NCBI GenBank assembly: GCA_964247055.1
Contig: OZ176051.1
Coordinates: 5,828,001-5,892,000, forward strand
Source: Paragordius varius
Lineage: Eukaryota > Nematomorpha
Direction: 5' to 3'
Length of the DNA stretch: 64,000 nucleotides
Shown here: positions 51,401-63,818 of the stretch, one piece after another
Layout: the number at the start of each line of letters is the position of its first letter
Numbering within the stretch: the first letter of the stretch is position 1
Notes under the pieces: model-generated
Database searches by the model: none
What the model was told of the DNA's origin: nothing
Seen by the model: only the letters and a program-made list of their open reading frames with translations
Translations under genes and position numbers: made by a program

Positions 51401-54400
51401 ACGAATTCTTCAATGATAACCGCCTGATCAAAACCGAAAAGCTCAAGTTGCCTAATGTTGGATATATCCATATGCCATGGATTTTCCACTAGCTTTAAGC
51501 AATTTTTTATATTTTTTAATTCTTGAAATCTGAATTTCATCTCATTAGATAAAAATGTTAAATGATTGTCTATTATTAAATTAATATCCGCGGTAAATTC
51601 CATATTTTCTTTATAAATCGTTTTGAGTGTTGGAAAATGTAGGAGTGTTTTATCTATAAAATCTTGTTTATATATTATTAATTTTTCTTCAAAAGCAAAT
51701 ATATGATTAGCAAATTGGGTTATTATTTTGCTCCCTTGAAGACTTGTATTAAAAGTACTAAGTTTATAAGTAATGTCGCAAAGGTAGGCTAATAAAACCC
51801 ACCATTTGTCACTATTAATTTCCTCGTCAAACTTTCTGTTATCTTTTATAAATAATAGAATTTCATGTCTTAAATCAAAAAATCTATTCAATACTTTGCT
51901 AAGGCTTAGCCATCTCACAGCGGTGTACAAAAGAATATCATCAAACTCACTGTGGATATCTTTCAGAAGGTTTTTGAATTTACGGTGATTGAATTCTCTG
52001 CCACGGATGTAGTTAACTATATCCACAACCGTTTTAATTACTAAATTTAGTAATTCATCTTTTACACGCGAAACCAAGTTTTGCTGATGAATAAAGCAGT
52101 GAAAGGATAATAGATTTTGCAAATTATATTTGTTTTTTAAAAGAGAAATAAACCCTTTGTTTATTCCAATCATAGAGGGACAGCCATCTGTGCAGATCGA
52201 AACCAATTTTTTCATAGATATACCATTATTATCGAAAAAGGTGCTAATTACTTCAAGAAAATCACTGCCTTTTGTGGTATTATTCATTGGTAAAAATTTC
52301 AAATATTCCTCGTTGATTTTGTTGTCGTTGCAAAATCTCACGAAGAGCGCACATTGAGGTGTTGAACTTATATCAGTGCTAGAATCGATTGCAATACTGA
52401 AGTATTTGCAATTTTTCAGAGCCAATAATGTATTGTTAAAAATATATTTAGACATATCTTCAATGCGTCGAGCACATGTTGAATCAGAAAGTTGAAGTTT
52501 TTTAATTTGCCTCATGATTTGATCTTTATTATGGAATTTATCAAATAAAAAAGTGCAACCATTTATTAAACATTCTTTTATTAGTTGGGAATCAGTAAAC
52601 GGTTTCATATTTTTTCCTAAAATATAGCATATTTCATACGAAGCTAATGTTACAGCTTTTTCCTGGGAAAAAGCTATGGCCATAATAGATTTTCTTTCTC
52701 GTATAATTCCTTAAAATTTTTATATTTTTCATTTCTTTCCTCAAGATTTTCTGGTAATTTATGAGAATGATGGATTTTAAAATGTCTTTCAATATTGAAT
52801 TTTTTTATAATTATATTGTCTTTGCATATAAGGCAGGTAGCAACATTGTTATTTAAAACGACAAAAAAATTAGTTTCCCATTCTTTTTTAAAGGAGCGAT
52901 TTTCATCGGATAATTTACGTTTTTTGGCATTAGATGTCATCCTTTGAATTTATGTTTAAATATTATGTAAAAAAGATAGGAATATAAATTGAATTATGCT
53001 ATAAAAAACAGGTCGAAATTTAATGATATTGAGTTGAAAATATTTTATGAGAATGAGTTTTAAAAATGATGCAGGATAGCAATGAAATGTATGTGCAATG
53101 GGTGAAAACAAAAAAGAAATGCAATAAAAATTTCAAAAAGAAAAGAAGAAGAAACAACGTGTGCCCATAAATCATAAAATGTAGAAAATTTTTCTACATT
53201 TCAAATTGGGTAAAAAATAAATATTATTTAAAAAAAATTAAATATCAGTCATAGTGCATTTTTAAAGCACACTGCGGGCCGCATGCGGCCCGCGGGCCGC
53301 GGTTTGAGTATCACTGATTTAAATTATTTGATTGACAAAATACAAATATATTTTTTCAAATAGGTGCTTGGAAAATTGATATATAGATCACTGTCAGCCC
53401 TGGTCAGGCGAGTGTTAATTTACAAGTCCAGATACAATTCAAGTTCTTACCCTTTAATAAAAAAAGGACCCCTACACTGTATATTAAAATGGTATAATTA
53501 GCAAAAAATATTTTTTTTTAAAGAAACATAATTTCATATGCAAAAATAAATACATTTCAGACACATATTTTTTCTAATTAGAAAATGTTTTATGTGAAAG
53601 TCCATGAAAGGCAGGAATTACAAAAATTTTGCTCTGGGCCAAATTCTTATGGTTTTCGTGGATCACAAAATGAAAAGTGTGTTGATTTTTCAGACATCAG
53701 GGTGTTTGGGCAACCTCAACATTTACAATATGTAACAATAATTTAAATTTAATTTGTTAAGTTTATTAAAAATTAAAATTTGTTTTAATAAAGTTATACA
53801 TAAATGGTAAATACAGTTCCCATTTTATTGTTAATCAATTTACATTGTTTTTAGGGAATCGCCAATACTGTAGCGTATGGGTGAAAAACAACTTGAAATT
53901 AAACAGTCATTTTAATTATGCACAAAATTGTTTTTTCACCATGCGCTACTGTATTACCCATTGGCCAACAATAAAGCGGGTACTCTAAATATTTACAAAA
54001 GAAAAATTATCGTAACAGCAAGCTTTTGGTTTTGTAGCCCCTTTTAACACTTCATTAATTTTTGGGCTGGCTTTATATCCCGAGGCAATTTGAAATATAA
54101 ATAATTTATATAGTATCTATGAAGTTGAGCCAAATATACATTTTATTTTTTTAGGTGCATTATACGACAAAATATTGTGAAATTGTTAAAAATCGTTGTC
54201 TCAAAATGTTAGCCAAATTTTTTTAAAAAGAGCTAAAAATGTTTTTGTTGTTTTTGTAAACAGATTAGATTGAAGTCCATTTGTGTAACATTTTATAAGT
54301 TAATTTAGTTGGCTTATATGGTGTTGTAATGGATATCTATTGTTGTATGGTTATCTTGATTTCCTTTTCAAGTTATCTATATTGTGCATTTTGGATCTCG

Positions 54401-57160
54401 TTTTCTTGAAAACCTTCAACTTTTCCCAACATCAGCTGATAATCCAATTTGGCTTAAATCATATGGCCGAAACAGTACATTTTTAGGAAAAAGTTGATTA
54501 AAGATATTTAAGGTTTAATTTTCTCAAGAATTTCAGAGTTTTTAATTTTATCTTTCCAATTGATGGGAATTAACTTTCTCTCAACATCACATTTTATAAG
54601 CATTAATCTACTCTTTGCTGACAAAAGAGAATATGCGCTGATTTAAAAATGATATATTGATAGGAAGTTTTTGATGTATGAATTTAAAATCAGCTTAAGT
54701 TGATAATGCTATTACAAAATTTTTAAACCTAATTTTTTTAATAATAGGTATAAGTATAATGTTTAATATAATCTAAATATATCTTAATTTTATAATGCAG
54801 CACATTGATCTGGAATTTTATTTACCTCAAAATAAAGATTGTTAAAACTTATAGATTGAATTAGTATACATAGTAAAAACCCGGTAGATACTTTCAAATA
54901 GTTTTCGTTAAACATTACAATATAATTGTAATATGCCTTTTTACATTTTTTACAGTATCGGTATATCGGATACCCTGATCGGGTCGAATTGGTAGAAATA
55001 TACACTTCATACTGTCTTACTCGGCTAATACGAGGCATAACTAATTTAACTCGTGTATATATCAAAAGACCAAAGATTATAACTCCATATATCAGAAATT
55101 TGCGAACTGAACTCAATATTGTGATTCAAAAATGTTCCCTAAGTAAAATATATATTATTCTATCCATATTTAATACATGCTGAATTTTTTAATAAATTTT
55201 TATAAAATATTCAGTATTTTACATTAGGATGATTGAAATTTTATTTTTAAATTTTGAATTTCAGATCCACGCATTAAAATATATGGGCAAGAATATTGGG
55301 ATTACAGATATTTGGAAAATGTAAAAAGTACCATATTTAATTAATATTTAGACTTTTATTTTACTGAAGATATGTGTGAAACGATACAGGAATCTGGATT
55401 ATACAACGTTGCCTACAAATTAATAGGTCTTAACATCTTTTTTGAGTAATTGATTTATTATTATGTTAAATATGTTTCACTGTTAATTAATAAATGCATA
55501 AGGACTAACTTAAAGTGTTAAAGGGTTAACTTGAAGTGCAAATTATACGTCTACCGGTTTAACTAGTAGAAGACGTCAGTGCACGCAGACGATTGATTTT
55601 GTTCATTTGATATTATACAAACATACACAAAAGGAGTCCTAACTAGCGTCTTATATTTATCATTTAATTAGCATTTCTAAATTAGCACCTAAAAAGAACA
55701 TTTGCATGCATTGCTTTGCTTATTCTATCAGAAGAAAAGAGCTGTTTAAAGTCATCGTTGTGTGATAGAACATATGTACAGATTCCATCTATTAAAACAT
55801 CTGAAATATGGTTAGAATGTTTTTAAGTTGTGATTAAAAGAGAGTTGATGCTCAAGTATACTAATCAACTGCGAAGACGATAATGTGAAAAATTGGATGG
55901 TTAGCCAATTTAAACTCAACAGCAAGCAGTACTTGTATCATTAAAAACATTCATTAGACGTCTATGGAAATGAATAAGACCGATAAACTTGGTAAATGGG
56001 CCCCACACACCTAAAATGACCGTTAAAATCGGTAAGTGAGTATCATGCTTCCACGTCACGAAAGAAAATTATTTTTGTACCGAATTTTGACGGGTGATGA
56101 GAGGTGGGTTTATTTTGTAAAGTTAAGGCGGAAAATCGTGGTTCAATGCCAAACCGGTCCATCAAGGCCAAATCACTTAAGGACTATGCTCTGTATCTCA
56201 CAGAATAGGGTATTGTGTCTTAGGAACCTTTGAAGCTAGTTAATTGAATCCACAGCGCTTTTGCCAGCAAATGATTAATTAATATCATGCATAAATAAAA
56301 AACGAGCGGACGGGCCCAAAAATATGGCAAAGTTATTTTGCTACATAACAATGATACATCTCGACACAGCTAAACGACCGTAAGACACCTTAAAACTTAA
56401 AAAAGAAATTATCCCGCATCCTCTAACTCTCCTGATTAACGCTATCAAACTATTACCTCTTTGCATCAATGGGTGCAAAGAGCACCACTTAGTAGATTTT
56501 AAGATCGTTAAAAAATGACTTAACCAGTGGTGCTGCAAAAAAAATGATCAGTTTGTCTGGTATGATATCCATATATTAACTGAGAGATGGGCAAAATGTG
56601 TAGAAGGAAGTTGAAAAGTATTTTGAATAAAATAAAAAATTCATTTGCTTTCAGAATTACGTGTTCTTTGACCAAAAAACCGGTAGAAAATTGTGACTAC
56701 ACTTGGTACATATCATTTTCGAACTACTTAATATAGGTTAAAACGAAATATTTCGAATTTCTTAAATTTAAAATATGAAAATAGCATTTTTAGCCTAATC
56801 CAGGGTTGTCCAACATCCGGCCCTCCAGATTATTTTGTTCCCTCGAAAAGTTTGTCCCCAATAAATACGAAATTAAATAAAAATATTTTTTTAAAATTTT
56901 GATAAAATCGATATTTTTCTATAAAATAAATAACTCTTTTCAAATTTCGCTAAATTGATGAAATATATAGTATATATACTATATTTTGAATTCTTTTCAC
57001 AGTTTTAAGTTTAAAATTTAATAAAATATTTATTAATGTCAATGATTTTGTAAATGCGGCCCACCGGTATTTTGGGATGAAATGCCGCCAGTAAAGCCAT
57101 TACGGTTGGGAACATTTCTAGGCAATGACTACCTTATATTTTAATTAATATATCACATAG

Positions 57161-57193
<33 letters not shown>

Positions 57194-59217
57194 AATATAC
57201 CATTAACCCTGAACCGAAATCAAATGAGCATTGACACTATATTCGAAAGCAATATCAAAATCAATTTTTTTCCAAATTTTCACATAATTACATTTTTTAA
57301 TGAATCCATTGTAACCAAACTCCAAGAAATATTGAAAAATCGACAAAGTTTTGTAGTAAAGGCCAGTTCTTCCAACGTAATTTATTAATATTTATGCATA
57401 TCATATAACCAACTTTTTAATGATATACCATTTACAATTCTAATTCACCCTAAAATATATTATGTTTTTTAAGATTAATTATCTAAATTTTTTATAATTT
57501 TAAAAAATAAAATTTTGTTCAAATTTAAAATAATATTGAAAAAATAATAAACTAAGCCTTAAGGATATATTTCATATAAATGATGAGTTATATTAGCCCG
57601 AATACACATAATTTTTAGGGTGATATGAATTTTTCGAGAGTGAATTATTGTTGGAGGGTCAATTTGAATTGTTTAAAGGGGAATTTGAATTGTAAATGGT
57701 ATACGATTTTATAAATAATCTTCTCAGGTAAATTAATGGTGGGCTTTAAATATGAAAATTGGGTTTGCTTACGCTTTTATCATAAAGTGATAAGGAATAA
57801 CGGCCAATAATATAAGGTAAATGAGTCATTATTAATTTTTGTTTCTGAAAAAATCCTTAAAAAATGTGTGCAAGCACACTTGAAATCTTATTATATTGGC
57901 TTATTAATTTTTTCACTTTTTGCTATTATTAACCAATAATACTGCCCTTTGTTGTATTAACTATTTGGCAATAAGTAATAACTTTCTGGTAATGTATAGT
58001 TACTCATACTGTATTTTCAGATCTGCCAAGTCTGACGACCTTTTAAAATAAAATTTTGTCCATAGATGCGATAGTAATACAAATTCCTTTGTACTTATAC
58101 ATTTGGCTTTATTCAGTTTTTCTTATAGATATTTTGCTTTAAAAACTTTGTATTAAAATCACCCAAAAAAAAAGTAAGTCAGTAACAAATATAATGGGTC
58201 CAAATGTAAAGAATCCGGAACCGGGATTACGGGTCCAACCCGGTTCTACTTTTTTTCGAACTGGTTAGAAGCTGTAGTTTTTATTCATATATTGTATTAC
58301 AAATTCATTAACAATAATGTGAACGGGACAGAATAAAAACCATTTGTTATAATTTAATAGAATCCAAATGTTTTGGAGGTTTTCTCAAGAAGTTTGAATA
58401 GATGTGAATTGAAAAGACTTTCAATCAGGAATGGCGAAATCTCGGTTGAAATTATAAATGAACAGGAAGTAATATTAAATAAAATATGTGACTGTCCATT
58501 TTAATCTCAATTTTTTATTAAAGTGAGCGTTTTCACTAAGGTTTTTACGCGGGACGCATAAAAAAACAAATTAAATTTGCAACTTAAATGTCATAAGTTT
58601 AGGTTGGAAAAATATTTCTAAAAATTTATGTGAAAAGCAAGGGGTAATATATAAATTTGTGCAGGTCGCATCGAAAAATATAAATATTGTAATATAAAAT
58701 TTCCGTTACTTTGCCAATAAAACTTGTGCGGGACATAAAAAATCTCGGGGCCTTGAAAATTATTTCGCCGCCTGCATGCTGACGGTGTACGCAGTTTGAG
58801 ATCGCTGTATTTAGGTGGTCTGTATTTGGACAAAATAAAATTAAAGACTTTTTATGCACAATAAAGGTTTTTAATAGGTGGGATAAAAAAATAAGCTCTT
58901 TATATTTGATATACAAATAATGTGCTTTATACCTGAATACTAAACCTTTCTATGAAAATATTTTTTTAATGTTTTTATCGTGTGTAAATTTTATTTTATT
59001 ATAGTTTCGTGTTAAACAGCAAGATTCTAACATATATCTTTACGAAACAGACCAACCTACAGAGTTTCCCATGAATGTTTTAATTTCTATTAAATGTTTT
59101 AAACAAAGAAAACTAACAACTCCAGCACTGCTAAGTATTAATGAAGACAGTGAGATGACACTCATTAAAACATGGATTAGATGCCCACGAAGAAACATTT
59201 TACATTATCCAAGTTAA
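48495..59217 (+). CDS. Secreted protein of unknown family, second tandem copy (5 exons, about 212 aa)
   Basis: Exons: 48495-48564, 48597-48654, 49585-49732, 53582-53731, 59005-59217; phases 1, 2, 0, 0, all GT..AG, total 639 nt. Intron 1 is 32 nt. Exon 1 encodes a signal peptide (MSCFKVTCLLLVLKHMVVI), then INCIPDVCQLTIGRTYNLNA, ANYSHGNLIWALKQNYNR, KYFYIDEY, KVHERQELQKFCSGPNSYG, KCVDFSDIRVFGQP, IYLYETDQPTEFPMN, and the end EDSEMTLIKTWIRCPRRN. No transmembrane segment after the signal peptide, so secretion or lumenal location is inferred. Homologues flank it on both sides. Introns contain a MITE, a full hAT, a small hairpin repeat and a dead mariner. I do not recognise the family. Exon-like pieces at 55265-55426 are not used in this model and may be extra exons or fragments. 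Confidence 0.6.
49733..50285. other. Intron sequence, nothing recognised
   Basis: Start of intron 3 of the secreted gene before the MITE; AT-rich without structure. Confidence 0.4.
50292..50873 (+). mobile_element. TTAA-flanked MITE, copy F, inside a hAT target duplication
   Basis: CACTTCGATTC ... TATCCAAGTG between TTAA at 50288-50291 and 50874-50877. Outside those, AT precedes and AT follows, so removing the MITE restores ATTTAAAT directly beside the hAT at 50880, identical to the hAT's right-hand duplication. Confidence 0.9.
50880..53316 (-). mobile_element. Nearly complete hAT transposon with transposase
   Basis: 2437 bp. Terminal repeats CAGTGGTACTCA and TGAGTATCACTG (12 bp, one mismatch). 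The 8-bp duplication ATTTAAAT is at 53317-53324 and, split by a MITE, at 50286-50879. The right end has GC-rich subterminal sequence (GGGCCGCATGCGGCCC) typical of the BED-finger hAT group. It carries one transposase gene on the minus strand. A short derivative lies at 12863-13060. It looks young. Confidence 0.92.
51112..52940 (-). CDS. hAT transposase of the ZBED/SCAND3-like group, split by one frameshift
   Basis: Two overlapping frames make one protein of about 600 residues. The first (52940-52674, 88 aa) holds a BED-type zinc finger (ATCLICKDN, then HFKIHHSHK). The second (52683-51112, 523 aa) has the hAT RNase H core: YFSIAIDSSTD with the first Asp, VSICTDGCPSMIG with the second, FHCFIHQQNLV, VRWLSLSKVLNRFFDLR, and the C-terminal block TYTCETAYSKMKYIK...RNRLT that carries the last acidic residue and dimerisation surface. 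The frames are offset by one base near 52680, just after YEKENLLW, so this copy probably makes no full transposase unless the offset is a sequencing error. Its long open frames and intact ends argue for recent activity. Host genes of this type (domesticated SCAND3-like) exist, but the TIRs here mark it as a transposon. Confidence 0.9.
53861..53965. repeat. 105-bp hairpin repeat
   Basis: GCCAATACTGTAGCGTATGG and the inverted CCATGCGCTACTGTATTACC ... ATTGGC form a near-perfect stem around a short AT loop, with TGAAAAACAA/TTGTTTTTTCA paired inside. Probably a tiny MITE in intron 4 of the secreted gene. Confidence 0.65.
54926..55116 (-). other. Possible first exon of a membrane protein, nested on the minus strand
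   Basis: Opens with MSSVRKFLIYGVIIFGLLIY, a plausible signal anchor, then TRSGYPIYRYCKKCKKAYYN, and ends at a donor-like ATT|GTAATG. The YCKKCK stretch faintly recalls the start of DHHC palmitoyltransferases, but no DHHC core was found downstream. May be a chance frame inside intron 4 of the plus-strand secreted gene. Confidence 0.25.
55265..55426 (+). other. Exon-like fragments related to exon 4 of the secreted gene
   Basis: After TTTCAG, 55265-55320 reads PRIKIYGQEYWDYRYLEN and ends at GTAAAA. It parallels SDIRVFGQPQHLQY in exon 4 (53582-53731), including the conserved TTTCAGA before it. A second open block (about 55370-55426) reads MCETIQESGLYNVAYKLIG. These may be a partial duplicate of exon 4 or alternative exons. 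Confidence 0.35.
55545..56708 (+). mobile_element. Dead mariner-family transposon, copy 3
   Basis: The right end ACCGGTAGAAAATTGTGACT ... ACTTGGTA matches the other copies. Near 56085 the sequence TTTTGACGGGTGATGAGAGG and following encode the mariner TGDERWVYF block. The left repeat is mostly lost (TCTACCGGTTT remains). Multiply broken. Lies in intron 4 of the secreted gene. Confidence 0.75.
56801..57115. mobile_element. Probable short hAT-type MITE
   Basis: Starts CAGGGTTGTCCAACATCCGG, a typical hAT terminus followed by GGCCC; toward the right AATGCGGCCCACCGG repeats the subterminal theme. The right end is unclear. Confidence 0.4.
57165..57190. repeat. AT dinucleotide microsatellite
   Basis: About 13 AT units. 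Confidence 0.85.
57426..57701. mobile_element. Palindromic MITE, second subfamily
   Basis: TACCATTTACAATTC at the left, GAATTGTAAATGGTA at the right; interior carries TTATATTAGCCCGAATACAC, inverted relative to the 63819 copy. 276 bp, no 21-bp arrays. Confidence 0.8.
57702..59004. other. Intron sequence with repeat remnants
   Basis: Contains a worn copy of the 10445-type MITE (about 57890-58012, CCAATAATACTGCCC and GGCAATAAGTAATAAC), a palindromic GAACCGGG/CCCGGTTC block at 58218-58247, and a hAT end remnant near 58735-58812 (GCCGCCTGCATGCTG, GCAGTTTGAGATCGCTG). No exon seen. Confidence 0.45.
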
Positions 59218-59257
59218 ATTTAGATTACATGGGGTTCAAGGCTTTGTAATATGTTTT

Positions 59258-59263
59258 AATAAA
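59258..59263 (+). promoter_or_regulatory. Candidate polyadenylation signal for the second secreted-gene copy
   Basis: AATAAA 41 nt after the stop; the same AATAAT/AATAAA-rich stretch follows the broken first copy near 47700. Confidence 0.4.
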
Positions 59264-60241
59264 CATAATAATGTTTTTATCAATTTAATGATTTAAATAA
59301 ATGTTTGAATACATTAAATAATATTATCTTCCTAGTTTAAGCTTACAATTTATTCAATCGTTCAAAATTTTTGGGTTTATTTATTGCCATCGTTTGCAAT
59401 TCGCCTTTAAATATAGAGTATACACTTAATGAAACGGCACTTACCGTTCACGCTGAAATTTGTTGTGTTACTTAAAATAACCTAGGTTGTTAATAGTTCT
59501 GTTAACTTGTCTAATTTCAAATCATATATGTTACCTAACTCATTCAGACTTATTTTCTTCCAAGCGGTTGTATTCCGTCATGATCCAGAAAATAATAATG
59601 ATTAAAATTGATTTTTAAGTTTTGAAAAGAATTATATATTTTACCAATTTCGTTAAAAGAAAATCTGATATAAATGTAAACAATATTGATCGGCGCCACG
59701 CGGTAAAAACGAATGTTTTTTTATCGTTTTGTGATCCATGCTTTATATTTACCATAATTATATAAAAATTACGACAAGTATTTTCTTAATTTTTTACAGG
59801 GCTAGGATCATAACAGAGGCTAATTTAACAATATCCTAGAAATATTCAATGGAGGTTTGTATTTAAAACGAATTAAAAATTTTCTGAAAAAAATGCTTTA
59901 AACTGACTCTTTTTCGCACTGCTGTTAACACGAATAATATAAACTTAAAGCTAATTTTGGATAATCTGAGAATACTTTTATGAATAATTGGATAAAAACG
60001 GACCTAATGGTTATGATATGAAACAATTGCCTAAAAAGCGACTTATAGAAAATTAAATTGTATTAAGAAAATTTAAATATTTATATTTTATTTTATTTAA
60101 GTAAAACATTCTTCAACCAAGTAAATAGATATCGGGTATACCCCGTTAATTACTCTATAATAAAACTTGACCCCTAGAGTTCAATTTTGAAGTAAGCTTA
60201 TCTCCCCTTTAGCGTACAACATTATTTTTTAAAATAAAAAA

Positions 60242-60885
60242 ATGTTTTTAAAATTATTTATCATATATATTGTTATATCCAGAGGTTATAGCAGCAGAGG
60301 TAAATTAATATCCTATAATCGTAGACCTATGTCAATTAACCAATGGCAACAATTATTCTTTATACACCATACTGAGCAACAAGTATTTCAGCCAATTATC
60401 ATATTTTTTTAGGATACTTTTGATATAAATAAATTGTGGACAGTCCGTTTGGATCTCAAAAAAATTTTAGTATATAAAGAGTTTTTTTCTTCAATATAGT
60501 TAAAAAGGATTCATATAAAATATGAAATTACTGTATGCATTTAAGAAATTCTACTATGCCAAATCATATTGTGTCTCAATTAAGAGTTACTTTATCACAG
60601 TAAAGATAAATTTTTTTGGCACAAATTAAATTATATTAAATCTTAGTTTTTTTAGTTTTCCAAAAGCTCTGCTGTGTTTGAGCGTGCTTTTGACTAAGAA
60701 AAGGTTTATAAATATGAATTTTTAATAGTACAGAACATCATTATTCTCAATCCATTATGGCAACTTACCAACACGGTTATTTAATGTGGATCCTTAAGCA
60801 AAAATTTAATGGACTTAAAAAGTATTTTTTTATTAAAGATGCCTACGCAGATGTCAAACGAGTCATTGAGACATCAACTACCAGG
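60242..60885 (+). CDS. Secreted protein of unknown family, third tandem copy, 5' part
   Basis: Exons: 60242-60299 (signal peptide MFLKLFIIYIVISRGYSS), 25-nt intron, 60325-60382 (DLCQLTNGNNYSLYTILSN), 60729-60885 (HYSQSIMATYQHGYLMWILK, GLKKYFFIKDAYADVKRV). Exon phases 1, 2, 0 are identical to the second copy, and the pattern C-LT-G--Y, HG-L-W-LKQ, KYF-I is shared, though most residues differ, so the copies are old. Exons corresponding to 53582 and 59005 were not seen before the window end; a dead mariner lies in the way. Either the gene continues beyond 64000 or it is truncated. Confidence 0.6.
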
Positions 60886-61099
60886 GTAATTTAATATTTT
60901 ATTTCATTATTAATTTGGTTGTTGGACATGCAATATTATAGATTTGAAAAAGCAAAAGTTTCATTATATTATGCTAATATATATATATATACTTTACATA
61001 TTAAAAAAAATATGGATATACCAAGCCACTATTTATGATATTATTATTTAATGCATTTAAATATATGAATATAAAATACAATAGACATTAAATACAAAT

Positions 61100-62259
61100 T
61101 TTAATGCATATGTATTAAATTTTTACCGGTCAACTCATGTAATTTTGAAAAGAAATTATTAATTCTATTAAAAATATTGTACATCGGCTTCTATACATTT
61201 CGCTTATCTCTCACTTAATCTATGAATGTCGGGCCAGATATATTAATTGACCTTTGCGGAACACCATTTTTTAGCCATTTTCTAACATCTTCCAAATTAT
61301 TGAAATGCTGCTTTGCGGGGGGTGCCTCATTGATGCGAAGTTGTATTAGTCAGATGGCGCCTGGTCAGGAGAGTTCAACGGTTGTGGAAAGATCCCCATC
61401 AAAGCGTTTTTAAGGCCACTGTATTTGCTGTGCGAGACGAAGTTTATATAGCAAAATCGTTTTGCCATGTTTCTGATTTATTTTGGCTGTTTTTCGATAG
61501 ATGCATGGTTATAATTAGGTATTTAGCTATGGTGTTGTGTATTAACGATTTCACCGGACTTCATAAGTTTTAATTCACAAGATACAAAAGATGGTTTTCT
61601 TGCCAAAGCGATTTGGCATTGTTGATGGAACGGTTAGGCAATGTGAAAATCACGATTTTTCCGCTTTGGGTTGACAAAATAAACAACTTCCACCAGTCAC
61701 AATTCAATGCAAAAGTGATTTCCTTTCGAGACGTTAAAGCAAAACACATAAGTGACTATTGATTTTTGATTGGTCGTTCATTCAAATTGTGTGGGACCCT
61801 TTTACCCAGTTACGTCAACTGGTTGCTTAATTAATAATTTAATGCTTCTACCAGCAGTGGAATTTGAGTTAAAACATAATACACTAACTCTTGAATTTTA
61901 GCGTTTTCGCAATTTTGTGGTCTATCAAAACGCTCACACTCTTTCACATTAAATCCCAATAAATATTTCGACAATATGTTACATGTGGTTTTTGATAGAG
62001 CTTGTTGACCATATTTTTCTGCTCGCAAACGATTTTTAACATCCTTTTTGTGTTGGTAATGCGTGCCGAAAATATTTCTTTTCCGGCAAAAAAATGACAT
62101 ACTAATTATAAAAATGCTAGTTTTTGTTGATCTCATCTTGTGTGTATTTGCTGATAATGTTAGATGATCGAAATAATGTATGTATCAAATTAATCGTCTG
62201 GGTTTTCTTTGACGTCTTCCCATAGTTTAACCGGTAATAACCTATGAGTACGGTAGGTA
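61100..62259 (-). mobile_element. Dead mariner-family transposon, copy 4
   Basis: Right end ACCGGTAATAACCTATGAGT ... GGTA; left end keeps TTTTACCGGTCAACTCATG. The minus strand encodes a long N-terminal piece (62136-61831) with EKYGQQALSKTTC and FNVKECERFDRPQNCENAKI, matching mariner N-terminal domains, and degenerate catalytic and C-terminal parts below 61700. Broken several times. Confidence 0.85.
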
Positions 62260-63818
62260 TTTCAGATGTATGTTTTATTCAAAAATCGGAATAAAATTTG
62301 AAAAATGTAAAATTTTTAAAGTAACCCAACGCATGTAAAAATAGGATTATCAGGTTTTAATATAAACAAGGATAAAATTAGGAGGTTAGTAACTATCCTA
62401 TTCTGTCTTCAGAGTAAAAATATAAATAATAAAATTTCTTTCATATATATGTTTCTTCAAATATTAAAAAAACAAATCTAAACTATTGGCACTGAAGCCT
62501 AAAAAATTGAAAATGATACACATACATTCTTAAAAAAAGAGAATTGAATCTGTCCTGATCTGTTAGAGTAATTACATTTGATAAACGTAAATGATAAAAA
62601 TGAATTCAGAATTGGAATATGAGAAACAGGGTTAAAGAGATAACTTTTTTCCAGAAATGTTTTGGGACACAACTGTCCCATTTAACCTAGGCGAGCTATA
62701 ATTTCCAAATCTGACGATCCCCGACCACAGTTAAGAATTTATTTTTTGGAATGGAACATTGAGCTTTAACGGAAAAAATTATATTTATTATAATGTGCCC
62801 TTATTATTTGCGATTATCCTTTAGCAAGCTCCATGTTCAATCAGAATATATGATTCATCATAATATTTTTATATCCCTTGATTTTTTTATAAATGAGGGG
62901 TACTAACAAGCAAAAACATTGTTGATTTTTGCGTCTAATGATGGATTAAAATTTCTGCATAAAGCGTGATTTTACAGGGGTGATGTTTATCACATTGGCA
63001 GATTTTAAAAGAGAGCTTTTATGTTATCTGCGATTTACATGATCTTTGAGGCCATTGAATTAGATAAGGGTTACACGTCTCCTGATAAATTGCTTAATTA
63101 ACATTTTTTACTTGTCATCCCATTTTACAGGGGTTCAATAGTTTTTTAAAAGCTCAGCTATAATCTTTACCGTCATCATAGGATCGGTATAAAAATGTTT
63201 TAATATATTTGCGACAATTTTTGGAGTATAGGGGTCAATTAAATACTAAGGTTTGCACATTCGTAAATCAGTTTAATTTTACAAATTATAACGTTTGGGG
63301 GACTGAACTAAAAAATTTATATTCTTGATGTGTAGGGATGACCATTAACGCAAAAATATGGCGACTATGCTCAGCGCATTTATAAATTACTCATAATTAT
63401 AGTTATTTTTGATGAGATTATACTTGTTTAATATTTTTAAACCCAACATTTCATTTTATAAGTGTAAGGGCTACTCTAGATGTGGTTATGGTTCGGGTTT
63501 TTAACTGGTAAAAAATATACCGGATCATACCGCTTTTAAATTCAATCCCACAATTGGATAATTGTAACTAAAAAGAATAAAAGTGATCGTTCTGGTTTTA
63601 CTAGTGTCACAATTAAAACAAGAAATAATGTAAAAATTAATAAAATAGTAAAAATCAAAATTTTATATTAAATTACTCCAATATCCCTATTTAAAAAATC
63701 CTTATCAAAATCCACAATGTCTAAATAGCACATTGGTTAGTAAATTAACACTTTCGGTTCGTAAAATTTTAACATAATTTAAGTAATATACGGCCGCGTT
63801 TTATAAAGTCGCAATATA
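62260..63818. other. Non-coding stretch, nothing recognised
   Basis: Probably intron of the third secreted-gene copy or intergenic DNA. No exon, RNA gene or bounded repeat supported. Confidence 0.35.

Noticed and set aside
58200-58260. tRNA-like or pol III-like block with GGGTCCAACCCGGTTCTAC
   Set aside because: No acceptor stem or anticodon arm can be drawn; the GAACCGGG/CCCGGTTC palindrome looks like a transposon piece.
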